Source: Batillaria attramentaria
Taxonomy: Eukaryota > Mollusca > Gastropoda > Batillariidae
Reading direction: 5' to 3'
Length of the DNA stretch: 64,000 nucleotides
Assembly: GCA_018292915.2 (NCBI GenBank)
Contig: JACVVK020000035.1
Location: 1,192,501-1,256,500 of the forward strand
Made by a program: the position numbers and the translations under genes. Within the stretch, counting starts at the first letter, position 1; every line of letters begins with the position of its first letter. Below are positions 43,826-56,980 of the stretch, piece after piece. The notes beneath the pieces are model-generated. The model was not told the origin of the DNA and did no database searches. It worked only from the letters and a program-made list of their open reading frames with translations.

Positions 43826-44270
43826 TGCTGCCACAACTCTTTGCCGGCTCCAGTGGTGTTCCTCCCAGGTCATTTTTTTTATGCATGATGATTGAGATGA
43901 GGATGATGGTAAGATGATGCTATGGAGGTCCGTGTGGTTTGGGACTGCGGGACAGGGCCGCATTCCACGCTTCCTGTCATAAATATCCCGGCATTAACCA
44001 GGCCCGGGAACTACGGCACCTGCGGTGCCGGCCGTGTAATCATCCACGTCATAAGACGTGTCATACCAAGGGAAGCACCCCCAAGGTCGCACCCGTGAAG
44101 TGGGTGAAGCTTGGCAGTGTGGCAACAGCCTCCCCATTGGGCCCATAGCACAACCGCTCTGGGTAGGAGCCGACCAAGGTTGGGAAAATCCCGCTTGCCT
44201 CGGCTGGGACTCGAACCCGGGTCTCCCGGTCCATAGTCCGAAGTGCTAACCACTACACTACGGGGGCCGG
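43826..44270 (-). mobile_element. SINE-B, near full length
   Basis: On the minus strand the head reads CCCCGTAGTGTAGTGGTTAG then GGTTCGAGTCCCAGCC (A- and B-box), followed by the body shared with 31683-32082, ending in GAGTTGTGGCAGCA. Confidence 0.8.
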
Positions 44271-45511
44271 TAGACCTGATTGTTATTGTACAGCTGACCT
44301 TCGTGCCTCGATGCACGAAACACAATTGCTCCTTCCAGTCGGAAAGGACAGGAAACAGACATGTGGTGGTGGTGTACGTGTGCAAGTGGCATCGTCCTGT
44401 TGGACCAGCGTACATGTCAATCAACCGGAAAGCAGACCGTACGCCCAATTGACGACTCCACTCCTGTCAATGAAACGGGGCGAGCCCCCAGAATTCAGCC
44501 AATCGCGCGCCGTGGCATAATGAGCACCACACTACAGGCACGATCTGGCAAACTTTCTTGCCAGACGCTACAAGCACATGTAGATGATATGACTGAAACG
44601 TGGAAAGAAAGCAGTAAGTCCACTGACGTCATTTGAGGAAAAAGACCGCATTACGTCAATCTCTTTCATCGCGAAATCATCAATTGTATAGAAATAGATA
44701 TCGATTTGCGTATTTTCAACGAAATCAGAATCACCCTGTTTGCAGTCTCAGCCTAACATTACATAACTTCACACGCTGTATTAAACTGAAGTCGGAAATC
44801 CGCGACCGGCTGATGAGAAACCAGTCAAACGAAACTTGTGTTGTTCAGCCTCTAAAAGCGAAAGAACAGATGTGATTAAAATACATCGTACACCCCCCTC
44901 CCCCCTCCCCCCCCCCAAAAAAAATGGCGTCATGGGCGTACTGTCTTTTTTTCAACACACGGCGGGATAAAGGGGTTGGACTTTAGCCCAGGTTCTTGCC
45001 GAGTGGAGTCGTCTATTTGCAGTGTCAAACAAAATGATCTAGTTTCGTGACACACAACGGATGTTGACACATTTCAGAGTCGCGTTCAGTTCTGAACGGT
45101 AAAGTGCTTATTTGAAGGCCATGGAGAGGATGTGCGTTTAACAGTGCCTCTTCTTACAAGTGCATCGTACGTAGCGAGTACATAGCGGAGCATATTCACT
45201 CTTCTGTGCGCAAAAAAGTCCCAGCTTCACTGGCAACTTGCCACCTGTTTGCATCCCCCCTGGCATGCACCCTGCCCTACATTACGAAAATCGCGCTTTT
45301 TCGTGACAACAAAAATCACTACACACTAGTACGCTCGCCAGATGGGGTAGTTTAAATGAACACTGCACTCGACTCCAAGGTCAATTTGTGTTATTCAATT
45401 CGAATTCACAACTACTGTATTGTCTGCCCTAAAAAAAAAAAAAATACATTTTAAAACAGACAATTGTCTTCAGACACATGCATTTGCTCCGTTCCAAGTT
45501 ATAATGTGGTA

Positions 45512-46256
<745 letters not shown>

Positions 46257-46359
46257 TATAATACAAAATAACAGTGAGACTAAAAACGAGATAAATAAGT
46301 GAGATATTGCGCCTGTAGATTCAGTCGTCGGCTTGTTCATTCGGAGCTTGTATTGTTGA

Positions 46360-46680
46360 TACTGGCTGGTTGGTTGGTTGGTTGGGTGGTTGGTTAGGCC
46401 GGTTGATTGGTTGTTGTTTTTGGTGATGTTGTTGTTGCTGTTGTTTGCCCGGAAATTGAATCAGTGCCTGGGGATGCACGGGGTTTCGTACATTGCTCAA
46501 CATGTCATGCTAAGCTTGTCTTGGGTATCATCAGTGAGCAATGGTTGAAACTGAAAGCGTTCTGCAGTCATCACCGGAGACGCCAAAAGTGGGATAATAA
46601 TATAGTTTTGCGTAGGACGCTGAAGAGTAATTTAATTCAAGAGTGTAGTGGGGGAGAAATGGAAGGGGCAGCTTTTTTTT
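46360..46680 (+). repeat. Diverged direct duplication, copy 1
   Basis: Contains GGGGATGCACGGGGTTTCGT and CATTGCTCAACATG; the same order of blocks is at 47490-48010. Confidence 0.7.
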
Positions 46681-46856
46681 GTTTGTTTTGTTTTGTTTGT
46701 TTGTTTGTTGTGTTTGTTTGTTGTTGTTTGTTGTTGTTGTTGTTTTGTTTATTGTTGGTGGTTTTTTGAGGTTTTTATTGTTCGTGGTGCTTTGTTTTTG
46801 TTTTATTTGTTTTGTTGTTGTGTTGTTGTTTGTTTTTTGTTGTTGTTTGTTTGGGT

Positions 46857-46891
<35 letters not shown>

Positions 46892-47090
46892 GCTTTGTGT
46901 GTGTGGTTTTTTTGGTTGTTGTTTTGTTTGTTGTTGTTTTTGTTGTTGTTTGTTTTGGGTTTGTTTTTGTTTTTTGGTTGTTGTTTGTTTTTGTTTTGTT
47001 TTGTTTTGTTTGTTTGTTTGTTGTTGTTGTTGTTTTTTGTTTGTTTGTTGTTGTTTTTTTTTGGGGGGTGTCTGTTTTGTTGTTGTTGTT

Positions 47091-47262
47091 GGAGCCGTTG
47101 TGGCCGAATGGTAGAGCGTTGGACTTCTAATGCTCGGGTCGTGAGTTCGTATCCCGGTTGGGGCCAGATATTTGTGCTGGCTTTTTCACAGTTGCCCCGT
47201 CTTTGATTTCACCCGTATGTGGTGGAAAAGGACGTGAAACCCCCAAACACCCAACACCCACT
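47091..47262 (+). mobile_element. SINE-A
   Basis: Head GGAGCCGTTGTGGCCGAATG, B-box-like GAGTTCGTATCCC, body and CACCCA tail. It sits inside a G/T-rich tract between the two duplication copies. Confidence 0.8.
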
Positions 47263-47489
47263 CTTTGTTGTTATTGTTGTTTTGTTTGTTTGGGTTTTTT
47301 TTAGGAGGGGTAAGAGGGGGGAAGGAGGGAGGGGGGTGCGATCGAGTTACTATCATTTGCGTGTCAAGGACTATCAAACAAAAGGTCTTCTTTCCATCAT
47401 TATGATTTCGACGAGTGTGTATCAGTCATAAAGAATAACTTGTCTGTTGTTTGCGTAAAAGAGACATGTATGCATGCCCAAGTTGTGTA

Positions 47490-48010
47490 ATGAACACGGT
47501 TGGTTGGTTGGTTGGTCGGTTGGTTGGTTGGTCGGTTGGTCGTTTTTGGTGATGTTGTTGCTGCTGTTGAAATTGAATGGATGGGGATGCACGGGGTTTC
47601 TGTACATTGCTCAACATCTCATGCTAAAATTGTCTTGGGTGTCATCAATGAGCCATGGCAGAAACCGGAAGCGTTCTCCAGTCATCATCGGAGATGCCAA
47701 AAGTCTGTCTATTATTTACGTGTTCTCACACTTGGTCCGAAAACCAACATCAACCTCAGAAAAAAAAACTGCGTATGTTTTTCAAAACGTATTAACTGGA
47801 AACGCAAAAGAAACAATGGTTGTTTTCATTTGTTGTTGTTGTTTTTAATGCGCAATTGTATTTTTCAAGGATGGTCAGACTGAGAAATGAAATTCTGAAC
47901 AATGGTGGAGTTTATATCCTGAACGGATCTGTATTACATCCTTTTTTGCGTAGGACCCTGAAGATTAGCTTCAATCAAGGAGGGTAGTGTGTGGGCAGGG
48001 GCAGCTTGCA
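47490..48010 (+). repeat. Diverged direct duplication, copy 2
   Basis: GGTT repeats, GGGGATGCACGGGGTTTCTG, CATTGCTCAACATC and a downstream GCGTAGGACCCTGAAGA block parallel copy 1 about 1.1 kb upstream. Confidence 0.7.
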
Positions 48011-48696
48011 ACCCACCCACCCACCCCTCCATCCCCCCCCCCCTCTACCAAAACTGCCCGATTTCTCAACACTGCAAGGACTCGGAGTTTTTCGCAAGCT
48101 GAACACTTTCTCAAAATTTAGCATTTCCGGAGATTCCCGTTGGCAGACAAATTCTACCGAAACGGCAAACACATCCCTCCGGCGTACCCACGACACAGAT
48201 TCTTCGTCCGATAAATAGATTCATATACATGTACATTCCACTGGTTTCAGTTTGACAATTCTGGCAGGCTTCCAAGCCCCATCATTACACGTTAAGCGAA
48301 GCAACAGCTGTACCCTCCAGCTAGCCTCGCTCCGTCGCTCCATGTGTCATCTTTAGCTCTGTGGTCGAAAGCTGTTGCCTACGGAGACCATAGAGCTACA
48401 GACGAGCTGTAGTGTGATGCGGCGGAGCTGTGTGGTACTCTATATCTGCACTCGCGGCACTCGCAGTGCACACGCCAGTTTAAAGGTGCATGATGTTTGA
48501 GTTCCCATTTTCCTCTGAAGTTGAATCTGGAGCTCTGAAGAGCACATGCCTTTTGAAATAATAATAGTAATAATAATAATTTATTTTCAATTAATTGAAG
48601 TTCAAGAGCTAAATTGTTGTTATTTGTTTTCCATTTTCCCAGTTATGATTTTTCATAACTGTTTCCAAGTGTTCAATTTCCGGATTTGAACTTCAG

Positions 48697-48735
<39 letters not shown>

Positions 48736-50217
48736 AGAAGATTAAAAGAAGGACACAAATGTCTTTGGGACGTCACGGATAAGCACTACAGAGGCCGAAG
48801 TGCTTGCCTCCGAGCTCTGCTTGCCATTGCGGACGCTATGGGCGTCGGATGGTATCGTATCGTGATCGTGTGATCGTACGTCACCGTGCACAGCTGCCTT
48901 TGTTCAGTTTTGTATTTAGTAGACACACCGAGCGCAACGACTGTCACGTAGCGCACGTGTGTTTCGCGCACTGTGCCCAGTTAAGAGCAGACTTAACACC
49001 AATCCATAACAATCCCGATGGTAAAACTTCGCTTCGAAAATTCAACTTGTCCTGAAACGTGCCAAAACTCACACGTCATGCAGCTTTAAATTCCTGCACG
49101 TGGTACAGTTTCGCCACCGTGAGGGATCCATACTGATCCTGATGAAAGAGCGACTGAGCTCGCGTGACGACTGAGGGGGGGGGGGGGAGGGGGCGTGAGA
49201 AGTTAGTCGAGTCAATGAATGACGGAAAACTGTGGCAGCGTGTCGGCGTGTTCTGTTTTAAACACTGTGTTCGTCAGCGCCCTGTGACGGGAGGAGCGTC
49301 GTCCTCGCGAGATGTTCGTCCTGAAAATAGTGATCCTTTCCGCGTCGGTGTGTGCAACTCGCTCGAAAACTGTAGCTGTAGGCTGTAGACACAGATAGTT
49401 AAAGGTCTGCAATCTCAACAAAAAGCCGCAAACATTGCGGGTTTTGTTTTTGTTTTTTTAAACTGCGACTCCTTCGGCTGTGCATAATCCAGGCAACTCA
49501 GTTGCAGAGTGTTCAGCGCTTCGGGGACTCTTACAAAACCAAAGCACGAGTTTGCCGTGACATTATTTGGCTTTTGGTCAGTGAGCGAGACACATCGCTA
49601 CAGTGTCTAGCGGATGTTGAGTGCTGCACGATCTTTCTCGCTCAGTGTCAAAACGCAAAGCTGTGAATCAGGCTGCCCTTGGCTTTTATTGGGGTTTCAG
49701 GGACGCTGAAAACTCTGCAACTGTGACAGAGCTGACTGTGCTTGCATGGTCGACTCTGTAAAATTTTATTCACACTTCGGAAAGCTTTTTGTTGGGAGCT
49801 TAGATCTTTAAAGTCTCAATATGCATAACAGGCATATGGCAGCATGTGGAAAACTTGTCATCGAATTCGCTTGATCTGTGCATCAAAATCAGTCACTTGC
49901 GACACAATACAGTATCTGAGACCATCGTGGTGACTCTGGCCGGCGTGTATGTTGTTTTAGAAGTGTACCGCGTACTGATCAGACGACATTATTTGGCTGC
50001 GGAGTGAGGACCAGCTAGACGGCGCTGATTGGTGGCTATTTTTAGAAGATTTGTCGAGTCCCAGTCTGTTCAGGAATGGAGCGTAGGCTCAAAGAAGGTC
50101 ATGTTTCTTTTCCATTACTGAGAAACCACGAAAACTGTCGCAATGGCCAAATAAAATGTCCGTCTAGCTGGCAAACAGCTTCGAAAGCGGCAGTGTTCCA
50201 TCTCAGAGGCGTTGCGA

Positions 50218-50383
50218 GGGTGGGTGGGTGTTTGGGGGTTTAACGTCCTTTTCCACCACATAGGGTGATATCAAAGACGGGGCAACGATGAAAAAGCCAG
50301 CACAAATATTTGGCCCCAGCCGGGATCGAACTCACGACCCGAGCATTAGAAGTCCAACGCTCTACCATTCGACCACCCCGGCT
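50218..50383 (-). mobile_element. SINE-A with perfect 15-bp target duplication
   Basis: Complete minus-strand copy flanked by TCAGAGGCGTTGCGA at 50203-50217 and 50384-50398, direct proof of retroposition. Confidence 0.9.
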
Positions 50384-50692
50384 TCAGAGGCGTTGCGAAC
50401 ATAGAGGCTTTAAACATTAGCTTGGCACAGTGGACTATTTGGTGCGGAACGATGGGCAAAAACAAAACTGCGATGGTCGGAGGGTATTACCTCCTGAACT
50501 GAAGAGAAGAGCAAACAACAATACAAACTACTACGAGCATAGCAGCCTAACATGATACAGCACAGGGTAATGTGACATAACATAATGTAACGTAGGATGA
50601 GATAATATAGCACAATATAACAGGAGATAGCCTAGCATCGCATACAGCATCGCATCACATCGTGCAGCGCAACGCAACACAACATTTAACAT

Positions 50693-50795
50693 GACATGAC
50701 ATGACATGACATGACATAACATAACATAACATGACATAACATAACATAACATAACATAACATAACATAACATAACATAACATAACATAACATAAC
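50693..50795. repeat. Pentanucleotide (ATAAC/ATGAC)n array
   Basis: About 20 units, ACATG type then ACATA type. Confidence 0.95.
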
Positions 50796-51118
50796 ATGCG
50801 TGAGTGAGTGAATGCGCGCGGATCAAACGAAATCGCTTCAGGTGGCATAACTGAAAGAGAAAGGTTCTGAGCCCTTTCCGTACTGTCCAGCATCGTACCC
50901 TGCACAGTGACGGCATCTCACAGGTTTGCACCTGGCCAGCAGAAGGCCTCACGCAGCGACGCGAATACCAAGGTTAGTTAGTTAGTTAGGGCTTAACGCC
51001 GCGCAAGCAACAAAGGCCAGTTCGCGGCTAAGCGAATATCAAGGACTGAAGAAGTCAGGTGGTGGTTCGGCAACAGTTAACCGTTGAATAGATACCACGA
51101 AAACAGCTCAGGACGATC

Positions 51119-51276
51119 TGTGGGGGTTTAACGTCCTTTTCCACCACATACGGGTGATATCAAAGACGGGGCAACGATGAAAAAGCCAGCACACATATTT
51201 GGCCCCAGCCGGGATACGAACTCACGACCCGAGCATTAGAAGTCCAACGCTCTACCATTCGGCCACCCCAGCTCCC
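51119..51276 (-). mobile_element. SINE-A
   Basis: Minus-strand copy lacking the extreme GGGTGGG tail; B-box GAGTTCGTATCCCGG, head GGGAGCTGGGGTGGCCGAAT. Confidence 0.8.
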
Positions 51277-51580
51277 CATACAAATGGTAGAATTACCTCC
51301 TTTAACTTACAACTTGTGTAAACTCGATAACTCGGGGCTTCATATTTCCATTGGACATCAGTCACAAAGGGTATAACGCTAGCATTAAAATGGTTCGGAG
51401 GTGTCTGTCTAGGTAGCATCGGGTAGCAAGAAAACATAGGACTCTCTCTCCCTCTCTCCCTCTCTCTCTCTCTCTCTCATAATATACTGTGCCTTTTACC
51501 TCTCATGTGTTTTGCATTTGATACCTATATATCCTTTTGTATGTCGTGTCTGTGAGCGGACGTAGATAGATAGATAGATA

Positions 51581-51861
<281 letters not shown>

Positions 51862-52108
51862 CTGTCCCAGCCACTCAGTCGTTGCGACATCTCTGCATGG
51901 GTGTGCTCTGATCTGAGATCAGCTCTCGATAAATATAATGTGATGAATCGAAAGACACTTTCGGCTTTTCGAGTCATATCCCCTTATACAATATCCTGTA
52001 ACTGTTTTCCTGCTCATCCCTGGTTAATGACTGGAGAGTGTAGTCTTTAGTCTTGAGTAGGATGTTGGTCCTGAAGTATTTATTTAGGCGACACCTACAG
52101 GTTTATGG

Positions 52109-52110
<2 letters not shown>

Positions 52111-52175
<65 letters not shown>

Positions 52176-52204
52176 GTCACACACACGCATGGTCACACCA
52201 ACGA

Positions 52205-52244
<40 letters not shown>

Positions 52245-52245
52245 G
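52111..52245. repeat. (CA)n microsatellite with CATGGTCA interruptions
   Basis: CA tracts separated by TGGTCAC blocks. Confidence 0.95.
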
Positions 52246-53741
52246 CACGCACAAGCGGTCTCGTAACAAATGTTGTTCCATACCAATTAGGCAGTAAGGA
52301 CTAGTGTCTTTGGGCGCCCAGTACATTGTAGGCGTTGCATGATACCACATGACACCACGGAAATTCTTCAGAACAAAGGTGTTGCTATTCCTCGATAAAG
52401 GAATGTCGCTGAATTGTTCGTGACAAAAGTCCTATATTTTGCCCTGTGGGAGTGGTTCCGTACTCATCTTGTGTTTTATTGTACAAGTATTGTTTTCCAC
52501 TGTAGGTGTGGTAGGTGTGTAGATTTTTTTTTCGCCGCTCAGATGAAAAAAATGCCGTTTTTGAAGCTCTAACTCAGTTTACCAGATACACATCTGGCCA
52601 TCGTGACTCTGCGGCCTCTGTTTTTAGAGAAAATACGACTTTTGTTTAACCTACGGTTCATTCCTGAACAGACTGGGACTTGGAAAATCTTCTAAAAATA
52701 GCGACCAGTGGGCGCCGTCCAACTGGTCTTCAAAACCAAATAACGTTCTCTGCACAGTTCGCGGAACACTTCTAGAACAACATAAGCTTATAAAGAGTTT
52801 TCACATTGAGGTGCCCCCGATTACGGAAAACACACCACACGAGTTTGTTGTTGTAAATCGCAGTTTTTCGGTCGAAATCAACAAGCGAGTGTGGTGGGGT
52901 TTTGTTTTGTTTTTTTGTAATCTGGGGCACCGAATTGGGAAAATTATTTATACCACGTCCGTACCTGCATTTCTTTGATTTGAAAGCTGACATCGGCAAT
53001 CCAAATGCTTCACGCGGCAACTCTGAGATGCTGTACTTCGCTTTGTCCATAGGCTTAGAGAAGTCAGCAGGTCCGTTTCGAAGCCTCCGTATTAGTAGAG
53101 AACTGGAACTAGGCTTACGCTTGTCACAAACACGGCCGCTTGTGGATAAAACGCAGCAAAAGATCAGCAATTCCACGTCAAGCGACTGGCAAAGCTCCTT
53201 CGTCCCCATTCCCGTGCGAAGTCGAACCACGTCATGTCGTGACGTAAATTATTCATATTGTGACGCAAACCCTTTAACCAGAACACACTGCTGGAACATT
53301 GCTAGGGGTAGTACATGTGCACTCTTTAGGTACAGCCATAATTCACGTGTGATTGTCATGGGTACAATGTTAAACCACGCGTGGTGAATTATGGATTTTT
53401 AAACCATGACTTGTAATATTGGTAGAGTGATATAAAACAGCAAAATATTGATAAGGATTAATTTAAAGTCTCAATATTTTTGTCAGGCGTACAACAACGC
53501 TGCGGAAAAACTATTCATATGGAATTTGGCTAACCCAAACCGAAACATTTTCGTGTCTCCAACCCAGGAGATTTCATGGAATTATAATGTAGTTGTTGTA
53601 ACGGCTTCTTACCCGCCAATGAGACCTGTGTGCCACTAGAAAGATAACAAAGTCTAGGTTTCAACCGGATAAATTAAATGTGCACGTTTTCTTGTTTTCT
53701 GTAAAAGCTACAAAATTTTCCTTCTGTTTTTGGTGTATATA

Positions 53742-53988
53742 TATATAAACTAGTGTCCAAAAGAAACGATACCAAGGGTTGGCAAGGACATACAATAAAA
53801 GCAGAACAATACAGAAATTTCAGAGTGGTATATTTCACTGGCAAATGTTCATGGTATTCCCGAGCGCAGACGCTGTATTTGGGACGTGGGATACATAAAC
53901 CTATGTTTTTAGGCCTCGGGGATTACTTTGCACAAAAACATTCTGACAACAGTTTGGTATCGTTTCTTTTGAACACTAGTTTATATAG
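53742..53988. mobile_element. MITE with ~30-bp terminal inverted repeats
   Basis: Ends AACTAGTGTCCAAAAGAAAC (left) and its near-exact complement GTTTCTTTTGAACACTAGTT (right), plus GATACCA, enclose about 190 bases and abut TATA on both sides, consistent with TA target duplication (Tc1/mariner-type MITE). Confidence 0.75.
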
Positions 53989-54199
53989 GGGAAGTAAGTA
54001 AAGCTGAGAGCGCTCACTAGATCTAGGAGATGTGTGCTTTGTATGCCATTGGACAAGTCCGCCTTGCCCTATATTGGCTACAAGCCAGTGGAGGGGGAGG
54101 GGGGGGGTTTACCATCCTACCGCAGAAACGTCTAGCAGATCTAAGGGTATCTCACCATTCATAGCCCCCCCCCTCCTCCATTCCCCTCCCACCGGGAGA
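53989..54199 (+). repeat. Interspersed repeat R3 (copy 2)
   Basis: Near-identical to 28514-28735 over GGGGAAGTAAGTAAAGCTGA to CCCACCGGGAG. Confidence 0.75.
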
Positions 54200-54858
54200 A
54201 TATATATTACAGTGACAAAGACCAGTACAATATGTATGCATTATATGTTTATATATGCTTAAACATACGTGAATTGACATGACATTTGAGTAGAGTCTGA
54301 GGGATTATATAAAAAAAAATGCTGTCAAAGGACAAAGGATCGGGTCCTTAGTCCTTCATGTACATGGGTCGTGTAAGGCCATGCCGGTTGTACGCTTTCA
54401 CTGCACTACGCAAAATCGTGGACATTTAGAATTTTGTCATGGAGGCAAAGATGAACCAGGCACACATACCTAAAAATTAATTATAAAAAAAAACATACTG
54501 GACATGTGGAGGATTGAAAAAAGCTACAATTTTTTTTTTTTTTTTTTGGTAAACCCGCTGCGTCCTGTCGCTTTAAACATAAAACATTGGGGAAGCGTGG
54601 TTACACCTCACATGCATTCATGACGAAGAATACTCCTGAGGAATTTAAGCGTGGCCTTCAGCTTCACTCAGCAACGAGGATTTAAGTGGTGGAACGAGGA
54701 AGCAATGTCAATTAGACGCATTACAATACCCTACTTGACTGGCCTTGTCATCAAGCAGACAGCAGAAGGGTTTCGTTAAACTGCCGGTGCACTTTTTAGG
54801 ACGCCTATTTTTGTCTTTGGGGGAAAATAGATGAGGTTTGTAAACACACAGGCGCGTG

Positions 54859-54859
<1 letters not shown>

Positions 54860-54931
<72 letters not shown>

Positions 54932-54974
54932 AAAGAGTCGCTCGCGACCTCTCTCTCTCTCTCTCTCTCTCTGT

Positions 54975-55056
<82 letters not shown>
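54860..55056. repeat. (CA)n(CT)n(CA)n microsatellite
   Basis: Two CA arrays of about 70 and 80 bases around a CT block. Confidence 0.95.
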
Positions 55057-55058
<2 letters not shown>

Positions 55059-56248
55059 CCTGTCATCTCCGTTGAGTGCATAATTACGGAAAGGGAACCA
55101 CTTGAGATGACTCGTAAATGACGTCTTTACGTTGACAAAGAATTTTCAGATGTTACGGGGGCATATCAGCTCAGAAAACCAACCGTTTACTTGTACGGAT
55201 TGCCCCTCACTCAGTGCACATTGGCTAAGAAGTCATCCAAGTGGAAAGATACAACCAAGCAAAATCAGTGTGTCAGTGGAAGTAGTCAGCGGTCAAGGGG
55301 GTCGGGGGGGGGAAGGGGGAGGGGTGTGTAACAGAAGACCTACTCAACTCTGAGTGCTTGAAATCACTTTTGGTAAGTTCATTAACCCTTCGAACACTCG
55401 AACAGAACTGTGCCCTGCGAAACATCACTTTACGCAGAGCTGACCTTTTTTCACTACAGAGAGCTCCACCTGTCGCACTCCTGAACTGTAGACAGTGCTT
55501 ACAGCTCTCTGCACAGAAGTCATCAGAGATAAGCACTGCCCACGACCCCCCCACCACCCCTTCTCCCAACCGCCCCCCCCCCCCCCCTCTCGCGCCCCCT
55601 GTATCTTTTTTAGCTCGTGGTTAATCTAAAAAGCCCGTAACTATGACGAAAGGCGAGTTTCGCTTCGATTACGAACAGAAACCGTTTATCAAACGGAGGA
55701 GAGACGTCGGCCGGCGCTGGCAAAACTGTGGAATTTTCTAGAACAGCGGAGTTCCCATTGTCTCCAGCCGTCCCACCGCGCTATTCTCACTGACTTACGG
55801 AACTGCGTCGTCATCCGGGAAAAGGGGATAAAGCGCTATGGGATTTGCTAGCCACTTGGGCCTTTCTTCCAGGTAACGGTTCGAACTTACGGCCGTAAAG
55901 TTTGATGTGTCGTTAGCGTTTGTCATCACAATGTTGAACATTCATGCATCCTTTTTGGTGACGTGAGTGCCAGGCCCTTCAAGTCCCGCAGGCGGTGACC
56001 CGCCCCCCAGCAAAAGCCACTGTCTTCCTAGTCCGTATTCTCTTCACCACTGGGGCAACAACGTACCAATTGCATCACAGCATCAGTGGTGAGGGTGGAG
56101 GGGGAAGGAGGGGAGGGGGGAGGGGGCGACAAGAAAGCGAACTGAAAAATCCCAGGTTGGTGATGGGAAAGACTGTTGCGGTTATCCGTGTCTTTATTTT
56201 TACCGCTGTGGTCATACCGCCCAATGGAAGACTGCTATTACTGAAAAG

Positions 56249-56256
56249 TATAAAAG
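56249..56256 (+). promoter_or_regulatory. TATA box, candidate gene E promoter
   Basis: TATAAAAG, 160 bases before the first ATG of the 106-bp tandem repeat proposed to hold gene E exon 1. A start near 56280 would give a leader of about 135 bases. Confidence 0.45.
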
Positions 56257-56352
56257 TGCGGCAAGAGGTAAGTAACACTCCAAACATCCACACTGTCTCA
56301 TTGTGAGAGATTCTGTCCGCTGTGAGAGATTGTATCAACTGTGAGCGATTGT

Positions 56353-56980
56353 ATTAACAATTACTGTGAAAGATTCTCTCAATTTTTGATTGACAAAGAT
56401 CCTGCTGTTTTCACAATGGCTCTACATGGTATGTACAAGTATAGTTACTCAATATTAACAATTACTGTGAAAGATTCTCTCAATTTTTGCCATGATTGAC
56501 AAAGATCCTGTTGTTTTCACAATGGCTTTACCTGGTATGTACAAGTATAGTTACTCATTATTAACAATTACTGTGAAAGATTCTCTCAATTTTTGCCATG
56601 ATTGACAAAGATCCTGTTGTTTTCACAATGGCTTTACCTGGTATGTACAAGTATAGTTACTCATTATTAACAATTACTGTGAAAGATTCTCTCAATTTTT
56701 GCCATGATTGACAAAGATCCTGTTGTTTTCACAATGGCTTTACCTGGTATGTACAAGTATAGTTACTCATTATTAACAATTACTGTGAAAGATTCTCTCA
56801 ATTTTTGCCATGATTGACAAAGATCCTGTTGTTTTCACAATGGCTTTACCTGGTATGTACAAGTATAGTTACTCATTATTAACAATTACTGTGAAAGATT
56901 CTCTCAATTTTTGCCATGATTGACAAAGACTGTTGTTTTCACAGTGGCTTTACCTGGTATGTACAAGTCTAGTTAGTCAT
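56353..56980 (+). repeat. 106-bp minisatellite containing a candidate first exon
   Basis: Six units of about 106 bases, nearly identical in the middle. Five carry ATG (56416, 56522, 56628, 56734, 56840) in ATGGCTTTACCTG followed by GTATGT; the first reads ATGGCTCTACATG and the last has GTG. Each ATG unit is thus a start codon plus a phase-1 splice donor. Confidence 0.9.

Noticed and set aside
46648..47206. Phe/Cys/Val-rich frames in G/T-rich DNA (also 34757-35107, 59886-60233, 61265-61750)
   Set aside because: Low-complexity TTG/TTTG DNA, no coding signature.
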